A stretch of DNA of 64,000 bases from the NCBI GenBank assembly GCA_017591395.1, contig WEDG01000803.1:184394-248393 (forward strand), in the 5' to 3' direction. The position numbers and the translations under genes are program-made. This document shows positions 10,560 to 21,400 of the stretch, in pieces. Source of the DNA: Schistocephalus solidus. Lineage: Eukaryota > Platyhelminthes > Cestoda > Diphyllobothriidea > Diphyllobothriidae. The notes under the pieces are model-generated. The model did not search any database. It was not told the DNA's origin and saw nothing but the letters and a program-made list of their open reading frames with translations. Position 1 is the first letter of the stretch; each line of letters opens with the position of its first letter.

Positions 10560-10690
10560 TTAAATGGCCATTTCTGGCTTATAAGCCATCGTCAGAGAGT
10601 CATTTTTAACTCAAGGCGTTGCACCACCTGAGGATCGCACCCACAAAAGAAGTTCAACACTCTAACTTTTCAGCCACAAGATCGTCATCT
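10560..10690 (-). mobile_element. tRNA-derived SINE copy, inverted partner 1
   Basis: On the minus strand a decayed tRNA-like start (TGGCTGAAAAGTTAGAG as box A, GGTGCGATCC as box B) is followed by the hammerhead-like core: CTGACGA, TGGCTT/AAGCCA and GAAA (10563-10601). Stem I pairing is lost because the flank after ATT is unrelated. A second copy lies in the opposite orientation at 10850-11100. Confidence 0.7.
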
Positions 10691-10849
10691 CGCCAGTTTA
10701 AATCGGGAATATTGACTGGAATTCGTTGGGGAACGCTCACGAAGCGCTAACGGAGCTCACTCATTCCATTCTGCCTTGAGGCCCACTCTCGAGGCTCTTC
10801 AGGAGCCGTACAGCTTCTAGCAGTAGAATAGGTAGAGGAATATTGCCGC

Positions 10850-11100
10850 CAAAGAGCGTTGCTGGTTAGAGCGCTGGACTGCTGATCAACGGGCCGTGGG
10901 TTCAATCCTCGGGTGATGCACCAACTGGGGTTGGGCATGACTCCCTGACAACGGCTTATATACCAGAAATAGACATTCCAGTCTTATTTGTCTTTGCTGA
11001 AAATACTCCTGGGCCTATTCTAATACAAGCCGCTGTGTGGCTGCTGGAGGGACTAGAGAGTGTGCCTCAAGACAGAACGAAACGAGTTAATTCCGTTAGT
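10850..11100 (+). mobile_element. tRNA-derived SINE copy, inverted partner 2
   Basis: The tRNA-like head has box A TGGTTAGAGCGCTGG and box B GGTTCAATCC at about 10870-10920. The element continues through the decayed core (CTGACAA, ACCAGAAA, CATTCCAGTC near 10940-10983) into a GTCTTTGCTG body also seen at 24800. The core has one substitution in the CUGANGA box, so this copy would not be expected to cleave. Confidence 0.7.
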
Positions 11101-14100
11101 GATCGGTGGGCGTTCACCAAAGAGTGCATACCAATTATTCGACCAACAAATTGGGCAGATTACAATGGTGTGGGAACTCACTTGTCTTCCTTAACAAAAC
11201 AATGGGCTTAATGCTGTTATTAACATTTCCAGGTCTAATAAAATAGCTGAGGTCTAGTTAAAATTAGCCAGAAAAGGAACGCCAGGAAACCGAATTTTTC
11301 CTTTATCACCCAAACCATCAAAACAAGTCATCCTTATCAAAGATTAACCTGTGCTGACGATAGGTCAATACTAGGAGAAAAAACTTGCACTAAAAGTTGT
11401 GCACATTTTGTTATTTATAGCCTGGAATGTTTAGAGACGTTGATGGTTATTAGAAAACGAAAGTGCAGTTTTATGAAACTGCGGATTAAGCCGCCAATCT
11501 ATGCATCCTCGAAACGAAATTTCTGCAAGCTTAAGACCATATAAAGGTTGAATGCAAGAAAATTGGCACCTCCAGAAAAGTCAATGATTGAAGACCTAAT
11601 ATTCATTGGGATTTCGAAATACATAGCGGATCTTGGCCAGAAACTGCGGGTAAGTGTTCGATGTCTCAGGCGGCGCCGTTAAAAAGTTTGAAATTTCGAC
11701 TGAAAATTATTCAAAAAATCGTTTCTCGAACCTTTGCTTGAGTTTGGGGAACTGACGTGGCAAAGGTTAACACGAAAATTAGTTTTCTATTGGTAAATAA
11801 ATTCTACAGAGGATTCTGGTAGTGACGGACTTCGGAAAATGGCAAGGCTACTTCTAATGAACGACAACTGCTGAGTCTAAATACTGATCACAGAGCGCAT
11901 GCCGGACTTGTCCATGAAGTTTGCGGCCGTATAGTAAGATAACGCAGCATTAGTAACCGCCCAAAAATTATAAGTCTTCTGAACGACAAGTTGACCAAAA
12001 CTGCCAAAAAACCCTAAAGCAGAATTGCATCAGGACTGCAGCATGTAAATGCCAGTGCGTAGTCCTGGTTTATGCTAACAACTAGCTGAAACTTGCTTTT
12101 CATGATAAACTTCTATGAAAAAACATGCACCTATTTGTAAAGTACAGGAATCGTCATCACATGTATAAAGAAGTCAGTTCCAATCTACGGTTATTCGGCA
12201 ATTTTCGGTTAACTATTCTTTCCATCAGGAAAAGTTATGAACATTGCTGATAGTACAGCTGAATAGGAAAATTAAAATAAGAGAAAGCTAAGAAATCGCA
12301 TGTGAAAAATCCATTTACCAGAAAGAGGTGAAGACGACGTTTTTTTGCTGTTACACGAAAAACTAAAGATTTAATTCTCGAAATTTCGTCAAATTACGGC
12401 TTCAAAACAGGAAAAATAAATTTAAGGTAAGAAAATTAAAGTTCATTTTTAAAAAGATTTGACTTTTTAGTATTTTGAATAGAATTTACTGTACTGAATG
12501 CTGAAAGAAAATTTAGCCTGACAATGACATATTCGACCATAGGTGTACAAAAAGTTAAAAGTAAAAATAACATAAAACTTTATTAAAACTTTAAGCCTAA
12601 GTTGTCCAGAGCAACAACGTAACTTAACTACAACCCACCCAATTATTTTAAAAGAGGAAATTGATTGTGAAACAATTGCAGAAATTTTTACATTTTTGGA
12701 CAAAATTTAATATTACACGCTCTAAGAAGAAAAGTTTAAACATAAATCTTCAGTGATCATCACAGATATCAAAGATTCAAATTTTACCTCTAACCTATCC
12801 TCTAAAATCGAATGGGAAAACAATATGTTCCCGTATGTTTGAATGTGCACACTGCTAAACATGACAATAACGCATGAACTCAAATAACAAATTTAAACTT
12901 TATTTAATAGGAAGACTATTATCTTTCGCAAATTTTGTAGATTTTTGAAGATCAACTTTTCTTTGTAGAAATTGTTTAAATGAACAAGGATAGAAACCGA
13001 TCGCGCAAAGTTATAAGTTTCAAGGTCAGGAATGCATTCGCGGTATTTAAAATCGATGCCTCTTCGTAATAATTTAAAGATTTGTGCGGACGTAACCGAT
13101 GAGTTTTACCCTGAAGTGTTTAACTCCATGTTCCTATCGAAAGCGTTCGGTTAAATAAAATACAAACTGATTATGTTACTTAAACGAGAGCTGTTGTTAT
13201 ATATATAGTGTTTTAAACAGACGTTTAAGATTTATGTGTTTTCCCTATGCACTAAGAATATAATCCTTGTGATTTTAAATACACTCTACACTTATTGGTT
13301 GACCTAAGAGCACTTTTAAGAGAACTGTAAAGGTTAAAGGTTTACAAAATGGCAAAATTTTGACATTCTAGATTTCTAATAATAGCCCACATCTTTTATC
13401 TCGGTAATTTTTTACGGTTACAAAAACATCTGAATAATATCATACCAAAGGGTTTAAAAGCGTGCACGTGAAAAAAATTTTGATACACATTTTGCAACGG
13501 GGGAATATTTAATCGTTAAAAAATAATTTGTTTTTGCATATGAGCAGATAAATTATATTTATATGACAATATCGCGTGTTTAAAGTATTAAAGCAGTCAA
13601 ATGTAGGCCATATTGAGAAAAAACGTTTTATAAGTTCTGCATTTTCCATTAGAAGAATTTTGCATCATGTAAGCTCTTGTTGCCTTTATGATTGCTGGTG
13701 GTGATTCTGGTATTTTTAAGCTAAAAAGGCGATTAATTCGCATATTTATTCAATATCGACACGAAAAGTATAATGTTTTCTCAGCTTAATGCCCTTCTTT
13801 CTAAACGTTCGCTCGGTTAGTAATGCTCGCGTCGGTTGGTGATCCAATACGCTTGGCCGCAGCTTGCAATCTACCAGTTTACAAGTAGGCAATATTGGTT
13901 TAACAACTTAAATTTCAAGAATGCTGCTGTCAAATTATTTGAGTTCACATTACCATAATTCCTTGAATCACACACGATCAACAATACTTCCCAAAAGAAG
14001 TAGATATTTTTATCCATATATTTTGATAAAAGTATTCTGGCAAGATGGTGGAGCACCTTTGTCTATCGTATATAGGAAGACCGGCCTGATAAACGATCTC

Positions 14101-14395
14101 TTCCTCGAGTTTAGCCATTTGATTTCAAAAGTATCGGAATTCACTAAGTATTTAGCTCAGTTAAAAATCAAACGTGTCAATCTAAAAAAATTTTAGAAAG
14201 ATAATTTACTAATCATTAACCATGTGCCCCATAGCCTGTTTTACACAAATTCATCGGTTTTTAGCGTGCCATACGTATTGCCCTGAAAAGTAAAAAGGGT
14301 GCCTATTCATAAAGAAAATAACTTGCAAATTCTGTAATTGCAGAGTTGGGATAGGATCTGCTATAGGGGGCCTTGATGACCTTGTATTTTACATA
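11101..14395. other. No gene recognised
   Basis: AT-rich and unique within the window. The open frames at 12467-12703, 13871-14056 and 13921-14196 show no motifs I recognise. The last has a WQDGGAPLS stretch that faintly resembles transposase QDGAP boxes, but nothing else supports it. Confidence 0.5.
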
Positions 14396-14399
14396 ATCA

Positions 14400-16930
14400 A
14401 GCAAAGGTCATGCCTGCTTTAGCCGGCTTAAATTGTGTCAAGTTTTGTGCCGATCTGCCACAGCAAACCTGGAGAGCTCAATCCATTCTCTCTCTGAACT
14501 TCCATGTCCCGACGCACTGTGTCGAGCCAGATTTTCAGTTGCCATCCTCTTGGACGCCTCCAATTGAATTGGAGTGCCTCATAAAGGGCATAAGTGCAGA
14601 GCTTGTGATGTTGTAACGAAAAAGTGCCCAGCATTTATCAATTTTATTTCTTGGATAGCTTGGGATATATTTTTGATGTTATCGTAGCGAGTGAGGAGTA
14701 TATCACTTGAGATGAAGTTGCTGTAATTCCCTCAAGCAGTGGTGGTCGAATACCTCCAGTTTTCGCTCGTCTTGCACGCGCATAGCCCAACGTTCACAGC
14801 CCTAGAAAAGAAAAAACCCGACGGATGCACGATAGAGATGCAGCGTAGGATCCGCAGGCATTTTCTAAGGCTTGAAAAAACCAGACGACTGGCATAAATT
14901 GGGAAAAAAATATCATCCTCACTTTGTGCATTCGGCAGCAACCTCGCCCCGAGGTATTTGAAACTTTCCACTTCTTCAAGTTGCCAGCCATCGATCTCGA
15001 GAAAAGACTTCTCTTGGGCAGAAATTCAGCTTGAAAACTCTTTGGTCTTCCATGCTTTTATTGATTAGCCGACGGATAAGCGAAACCATAGACTGCAGAT
15101 CACCAAAGCTGGAAGCTAGTAAAGCGATATCAGCTGCGAATTCAAGATAAGTCAGCCGGCGTTCGGGCAAAAGCTCCACACCGTCCTCTTCATGCAGAGC
15201 CTACTCAAGAAAGCTGTTGATAGCGTAGTTGAACAGAATTGGCAATGGCATACAAACTTGTCGAACTCCAGACCGAATACTGAATGGTCTTGGAAGATTT
15301 TTATGGACCAAAAATCGCAGAGTTGTTGAGCTGAAAATAGGCCATTATCATGGCGATGACTTTCGGTGGCAGACCATAAAGTGCCATTAGTTTTCATAAG
15401 AATTAACTGTGGGTGTAATTGTACGTGAAAGCACAGTCAAAATAGCATATGGCCGTCGGTTGCTGAGATCTATAGCGGAATTCAAAAATGTGCCCTAGTG
15501 TCAATATCTGGTCCGCAGATCCACACCCAGCATTGTATCTGGCTTGATTGGGCCTCGTCCTAGAGTTGTGCACAGCCTTGAATTGCCAGAGAAGAACAAT
15601 AACAAAGATCTCATCAGCAACGTTGATAAGACTTGCCAAGGTAGTTATCGCATCTCGTCTTAACTTTCTTCTTTTGAACAGGTACAACAATGCCTGAGCC
15701 CCAGTCCTAAGAATGACATCGTCTCTCCACGTTTGTGCAATCACTTCATGGAGCCAGGGTGCCAGTGTGTCGACACAAGACTTTTACATTTCAGTAGATA
15801 TACCTTCCTCTCCAGGTGTTTTCTTGTTGTGTAACCTTTGCATGGCATCAACGGATTTTCATTCAGAAGGAAGATCGTATGACACTGCATAGGAAGAAGA
15901 GGGAGGAGACTTCAGTGCACGTGGTAAAGGGGCACTGAACTCAGTATTGAAGTTGCGAAAATGTTCAAAGTGCTCACGCCAACGCTTGACCTTGGCCGAG
16001 CTGCAATTCACATCACCAACAGAGTCGCTCAGTGAAGTGAGCTAACCACAAACTTGGCAGATAATTTAGTAGAGATTTCGAGTGTCACTGACGTTTAAGG
16101 CCTACTCTATGAAGTTCGGTATTTCAGCCCAGTATTTATTCCAGTCTTCCCTAGTCGATTTTACCGTCATCGTTCGGAGTTGGTGGAAGAAATCATCGTT
16201 GCGGGACCTGGCTCGAGCCATTTTGGCAGACAACTGTAGAGTGCTTCTGTTGATCAAGTCATTGCGGCGGCGCTGAGTTTATTCAAGGATTTTATCAGCT
16301 GCTCCATAAACGGATGATCACACAATACTGTATTCTCCGTCTTCTGGGGTAATAAAACAGGACTGGATTTCTCGGTTCAGTACCTCGGCAGTGCCATGTT
16401 GCCGGATATTGGTGACAATGAGGCGTCAAGCACGTGAAATGTTGGGTGTGGATGAAAGGTGCAATTTAAAGCGTATACGAACGAGAAAGTGGTCATACGC
16501 ATGGGTGTTAGCAGTCTCAGCACCACACAAAAATCTACTATCATGAACCCAGCTGCGGAACCGTGAACTGACGAGGATGTAGTCAATCTGAATGACCGTA
16601 TGACTGTCGTTTGAATATCAGGTCAGCCGGCATTTGTTGCGGGACTGGATGCACGTTTTAGTGACAAGCAGTCGGTTCTGGCTAGCAAAGTTCAGCAGTT
16701 TCTCACCATTCTCCCATTGAGAACCAAGCCAAAAACGGCCAAAAAGATGACTGTTTTTGGTTACAACGTTGAGTCCGGTCATTCTAGTCCGCATCAAAAA
16801 TCAGTAGATCGCGGTGACGAAGGCTTTCAAATAACACTTGCAGCTGCGACTTAAAAGTCTTTTTTTCACGTTTTTTAGCTTTCAGCCGCACAGATTGTTT
16901 GTTCAAGGTTGTCTCGTCTAGCGCATTGAC
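14400..16930 (-). mobile_element. Decayed second LINE (EN-RT relic)
   Basis: Minus-strand fragments appear in the order of a non-LTR retrotransposon. An endonuclease end with an HTVIQIDYILVSSRF block and an HAYDHFLVR block lies near 16450-16620. A reverse transcriptase block similar to VRQGC..PFLFN lies near 15220-15290. A TYLEFAADIALLASSF block, where the usual ADD is changed to AAD, lies near 15100-15150. Then follow SFKYLGARLLP (about 14935-14970), an ASLRKCL-type block and a terminal RGWQLKIWLDTVRRDMEV block (about 14500-14560). Stops and frameshifts separate all pieces. It belongs to a different lineage from the LINE at 3072-8255, as the conserved blocks differ. Confidence 0.85.
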
Positions 16931-17677
16931 TCAATAGCCTATCCACAAGGAAGCCGGGGCAAGCCTGGATCGCTGCCGTTCAGGGTTAAGTGTGGGTTAA
17001 ATCACTGGAGCTGTACTTAAAAGGGAACCTAGTCGTGGATTCGGACGTCCGACAGGGAGAAGATATTCAAGCTATGCTGATGAGGACTGCATACCGTCAG
17101 ATTTTGGATACCAATGTCCAGGAACTTTACCACATCCCAGTGTCTAGTACCGACAATCCGTTCGCGATAGAGTATTCAAGCTCACATAATTTTCGCCCGT
17201 AACACTGGAGCAGGGTCTTTAACGGGTGCCACAGCAAGTAGTTCAAGATAAGCACTGTTTTTTAAGTTTTTGCAGTACGTACTTGATACACGGAAAGAGC
17301 ATAACCACTAAAGATTGCTACGCAATTTTGGAATGCACGAGTCTACCATAGACAAGCGACTGCAAGCATTGCGTCTTACAGAAAGATAACACCTAACGTC
17401 ATCATTCTTGTTAATAAGAGGGTTTCAAAATTGTGCATAATATGTCTCTTCTACTCCTTGACCAAGTTCTCTTTCGGAAAGAAAATATTGGGGATGAAAA
17501 AGGCAAAATTTAGGAAATTTATAACACGAAGAGTTAGCGTTTACTACAGTCACAGACAGCATCCCCATCGGCTCTAACAAAAGTATCAATTTTAGTATGC
17601 CACGTTGGAGTTGCAAACGTGTCAAAAGGTTGAGCTGCTATTCAAACGTTTCGTGCTTTTCACTTTCAGGTATTTCT
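16931..17677. other. No gene recognised
   Basis: Short frames at 16990-17202 (+) and 17425-17625 (-) have no recognisable motifs. The first may be leftover 5' sequence of the neighbouring LINE relic on the wrong strand. Confidence 0.4.
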
Positions 17678-17960
17678 TTGACCCACTTGTGAAAAACTCG
17701 GCGGTCTCAGTGGGGTTCGAATCCACGCCAACGGGGAAGGCTTTAATACAGCCAATGCTCTAACCAACTGAGCTACGAGGCCCCACCGGGAGCCGTGAGT
17801 TTAATCACGCTTGGGTCAAGTTACCCACCCAGCCTACTGCAACGTATGAAATCCACAAATTCTGATACAGTAAGCTGACTGCCCAAGCAAGATTTCCTAA
17901 GCAATCAATCTAGAATCCACCAGATGACTATCAGGCACAATTAATAAGTAGAGGATTTTG
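17678..17960 (-). repeat. tRNA-related repeat, tandem unit 1
   Basis: The minus strand at 17703-17782 folds like a tRNA: box A TAGCTCAGTTGGTTAGAGC, box B GGTTCGAATCC and an acceptor stem with six of seven pairs. The anticodon stem is weak (GGCT/AGCC) and the variable region is about 12 bases, so I call it a tRNA-derived repeat, not a tRNA gene. Flanking sequence (GCAGTAGGCTGGGTGGGTAA) recurs with the tRNA part at 33.7 and 51.7 kb, which fits a SINE. Confidence 0.8.
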
Positions 17961-17980
17961 GTAGATTTAAATAATTCCTT

Positions 17981-18150
17981 TGACCCATTTGTGAAAAAGA
18001 CGGCGGCCTCGGTGGGATTTAAACCCATGCCAGCAAGGGGAAGACTTTAGTACAGCCAACGCTCTGGCCAACTGAGCTACGAGGACCCAGCGGGAGCCGT
18101 GAGTTTAATCACACATGGGTCAAGTTACCCCCCCAGCCTACTGCAAAGTA
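17981..18150 (-). repeat. tRNA-related repeat, tandem unit 2
   Basis: This is a second copy exactly about 303 bases along from unit 1, in the same orientation. Its tRNA-like part spans 18005-18083 and has a mutated B box (GGTTTAAATCC). It ends about 210 bases before the start codon of the LRRC34 gene, so it may lie in that gene's promoter region. Confidence 0.75.
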
Positions 18151-18359
18151 TGGAAGGAAAATGTCTCTCCATTTAACCTACCTGAATATATAGACCTATT
18201 TTTAAAGTTTGATCTTTCTCCTAAAACGTACTTGCCGGTATTTATGATTCAATTGGTTTTGAAAAATCCTACAGTGTTCCGATCTCTACTTTATCTGTAC
18301 CATGTTAATTACAGTCATGCTGTATAAAAGTTGAAGACTCCTACACAACGTGGATTAAC

Positions 18360-18490
18360 ATGTCAACCAACTCTTATGCTTGTCTTGCCCAACTTGTGGA
18401 CATATTCAAACAAACAGATGAATGTGTACATTCTAAGGGTACGCATTTTGCCCTCAAAATGCTGAAAATGGAGTTGGATTTGCATAAACG
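18360..18490 (+). CDS. LRRC34: LRRC34 exon 1
   Basis: Codes for residues 1-43 plus two bases of codon 44, starting MSTNSYACLAQLVDIF. The donor is CG|GTATGT. The two leftover bases join the first base of exon 2 to give Arg. An exon further upstream is not excluded, but none is needed. Confidence 0.75.
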
Positions 18491-21400
18491 GTATGTGCGT
18501 TTGAAAACTTGAAACGTTTACCTATACATTTCTAAAGAATGCTGAGGGAAATTATTGCATTTTCTTTGTCATACTTTATAATATACCCTTTAAATTTTGG
18601 TCGCAATGATAGCCAGTTATACTACTTGATAAGGTAAACTTACTGTTTGGTATTCATGCCGTCTCTGCGAACTCACTGGGCACTTCCATATCTACCTCAG
18701 TTTCATTATTTGTCTACAATTTTTTGCCGGGATCACAAGGATCATGGAAGCCTATTTGATTTTACTTAAACTGTGTAGAAGACATGTTTGCTGGAACAAG
18801 AGCAGTAATTTTTTGAAGTTTCAGTTTCTCACTAGCATCCATCATCAGAAGCAAACTTAGATAAGGGCGAGGGATTGCTCCTTAGCTGAATTTGCTTCTG
18901 AGAGTGGATTCGAGTGAGAAGTTGAAACGTTATACTAAAAAAGCGATCAGATCTCCGTCTTAGCAACAATCTCCAGTCCTCTCTGGTATTATTACAATAA
19001 TTACGACCACATCTGGTGGCTTCTGTGTGTCTGGAGCGAGTTGCACTGGGTGGAGTGTATCATGTGGCAATGAGGAGCCAGGATCGACGCATGCCGATCC
19101 CTCCGTCTTACTTCAAATCAACGCACACCCGCTACTGTATCTATCCCTTGGACGAAGTAATATCACGTTAACTCCAGACACGAGTTATTTGTAAAAAACA
19201 ATGCTACTTATATTTTTAAAATAGCATTTCTATAGTGTATATTGTTAAGAGTACATACACAGATGTATATGACGCACCGGCATGTTAACAACGGGGTTTT
19301 AAAAGCGTTGCCTATTAACCTCACCAAAAAACTGAAATAAACTGAGCCCTGTTCTGGAGCATACGGTAGACATCGTCGGACTACGACGGTCAAATCGTCA
19401 CTTAGTCTATCCAGACCAACCAGTGTTCATCTAGATTGCAGTAATGCACAGAGACGGTTGGCTGATGAAAAATAAAAAAATCCCTGGGTTGGTTAGACAC
19501 TAGTCAGTCAACTGACTACATAAAAAAGAAATATGAACCCTGAACAAAGTTAATCAGTTTTATTTTCCCTGTTCGTCCTTTTTCGGTAGATACGTCTTTC
19601 GATACTCTCTTACTGAAGACGGATTTGTGTAGGGTTTGGGCAGGTGCTCATTAAGTAGGCATAGGCACTAAATTCTGTAATTTGTTATCTGTTAGAAAGG
19701 ATAACTGAACTCAGATTGCCTTATTGGTTTTCCTCCAGCGTGAACTGAAGATAGTTCAGTCAAGACAGGATGCAGGCTTTCGGTCACACTCCTTGTTGAC
19801 TGCCGGTTGATAATAACTACTTACGTTATATGCGTTATTTTCTATAAATAAAATTTTATGGAAAACAAGCCCAACCTATATTTTCGTGTTTGCAAAGTTG
19901 AAACTCAAACAAAGAGTATGTTTGGGTTTGAAAAGGTTTAACATTATAAGATTTTTGGCGGACCGTGCAACGTACATTCAAACAACATGCAGTCTTTCCA
20001 TTTAATAGTAATCATTATAAAGTAAACAACATACTCTAAATCAATTTTTATGAATACTATGTGGTATCTTCTTAGTGGCAAGTGAAACGTATGACCTTCC
20101 TTTATAGAAAAGCATAGACTTCGTTTACCCTAAACGCAAATGGAACGGCAGATAAGATCAAACATTATTGGTAATCGAAATTTATTAAAAAATGCAAGAT
20201 AGTCTTCGTTAGAATATAAAATTTATGGAAAACGTAAGTTTTTACGAAATTTGCGCATTAAAATAAATCATATTTTGCTGTTTGGCATACGTTCCTGCTA
20301 GCACCGCGCAGTACTAAGGGGTAGTGTTGGACTTTGGCCCTTAAGATGAACCATATACCAGTACTGGGGGTTTTGTATTGAGCGCGTTGGCTATGGGAGG
20401 GTGCTGGTGTTGCTGTTGATCCTTATGATGATCTTGAGCATGATCATGTTCCTTACGTTGCGGAGGAAGGAGATCAGGCAGTCACTGATTTTATCGCATT
20501 GCGAAAGCAATGTATTTGGTTCTTGTGGAAGGAAAACCGAGTTTGGTACGCAAATGAACCCTTCAGGCTTAATGGTGGTTTTTTCCACAATTAAGGGTCA
20601 GTTACCGATCTCATCAAATCTTAACCAAATTGTGAAATATATTTTCGGTTTGGAAAAATTAATTAAATAGAGTTTGTATATGTATAAGCTAGGATGCCGG
20701 ATTTTCAATGCACTGCGGTCCGGTAGCCGGCAAAAACCACACCCCACTCCCACTTGCAGTTATCCTTTAAAGAAAACTGAAGTAAACTTATTTTTCTCTT
20801 GTAAAAAGTTTGAAGAAAGTCACGTCTTCTTCAAAGTTTATACTCAATGGAAAGGTAAACTGAGGTATTTAAAAAACTTTGCAATGACATTGAATATGTT
20901 GTATACTTCATGGAAGGTAGTAATAAAAGGGTGAGTTGAGTTGAGTTGACATTTTTCGGCGTTAAAATATCTCATAGTTGGAACCGTGTTTAAAGCTGAA
21001 AGATAGTTTTTCTTCGAATATCATCGTTGAAGTGAACATGACTCGCACAAGGAGGCATATCTTTTGCAGGTTTTGACTACATGAACGCGCCAAAAATCAA
21101 TAACAAATTGTTAACCACTGAAATGATAATTTTTATCGAGTGCAGTTTATTAATGCGGCCAAAAGAGGTGCATTTAAAACCCGGGTTTTTTATGTATCTG
21201 AAATATCAGGGAATTGTGTCTTGTGCTGGTAGTTATTTCAACCCCACTAAAGTAATATTTCCGAATGGAAACCGTTTTTCAGCCTTTTGTTTAAGATTTT
21301 ATGAACTCGTTATTGACTGCATATTACTTCTTGGAAGGTTTGACCACCTTGCCATTCCAAGTCCATTGACCGCTTAAAAATGTACGAAACGACAAGTTTA

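Noticed and set aside
13921..14196. 91-residue frame with WQDGGAPLS
   Set aside because: Resembles the QDGAP box of transposases in one short stretch only; no second or third catalytic block nearby.
17703..17782. Possible tRNA gene on the minus strand
   Set aside because: Boxes A and B are good, but the anticodon stem is weak, the variable region is too long for the type, and the unit repeats with the same flanks at several loci; it is better read as a tRNA-derived repeat.
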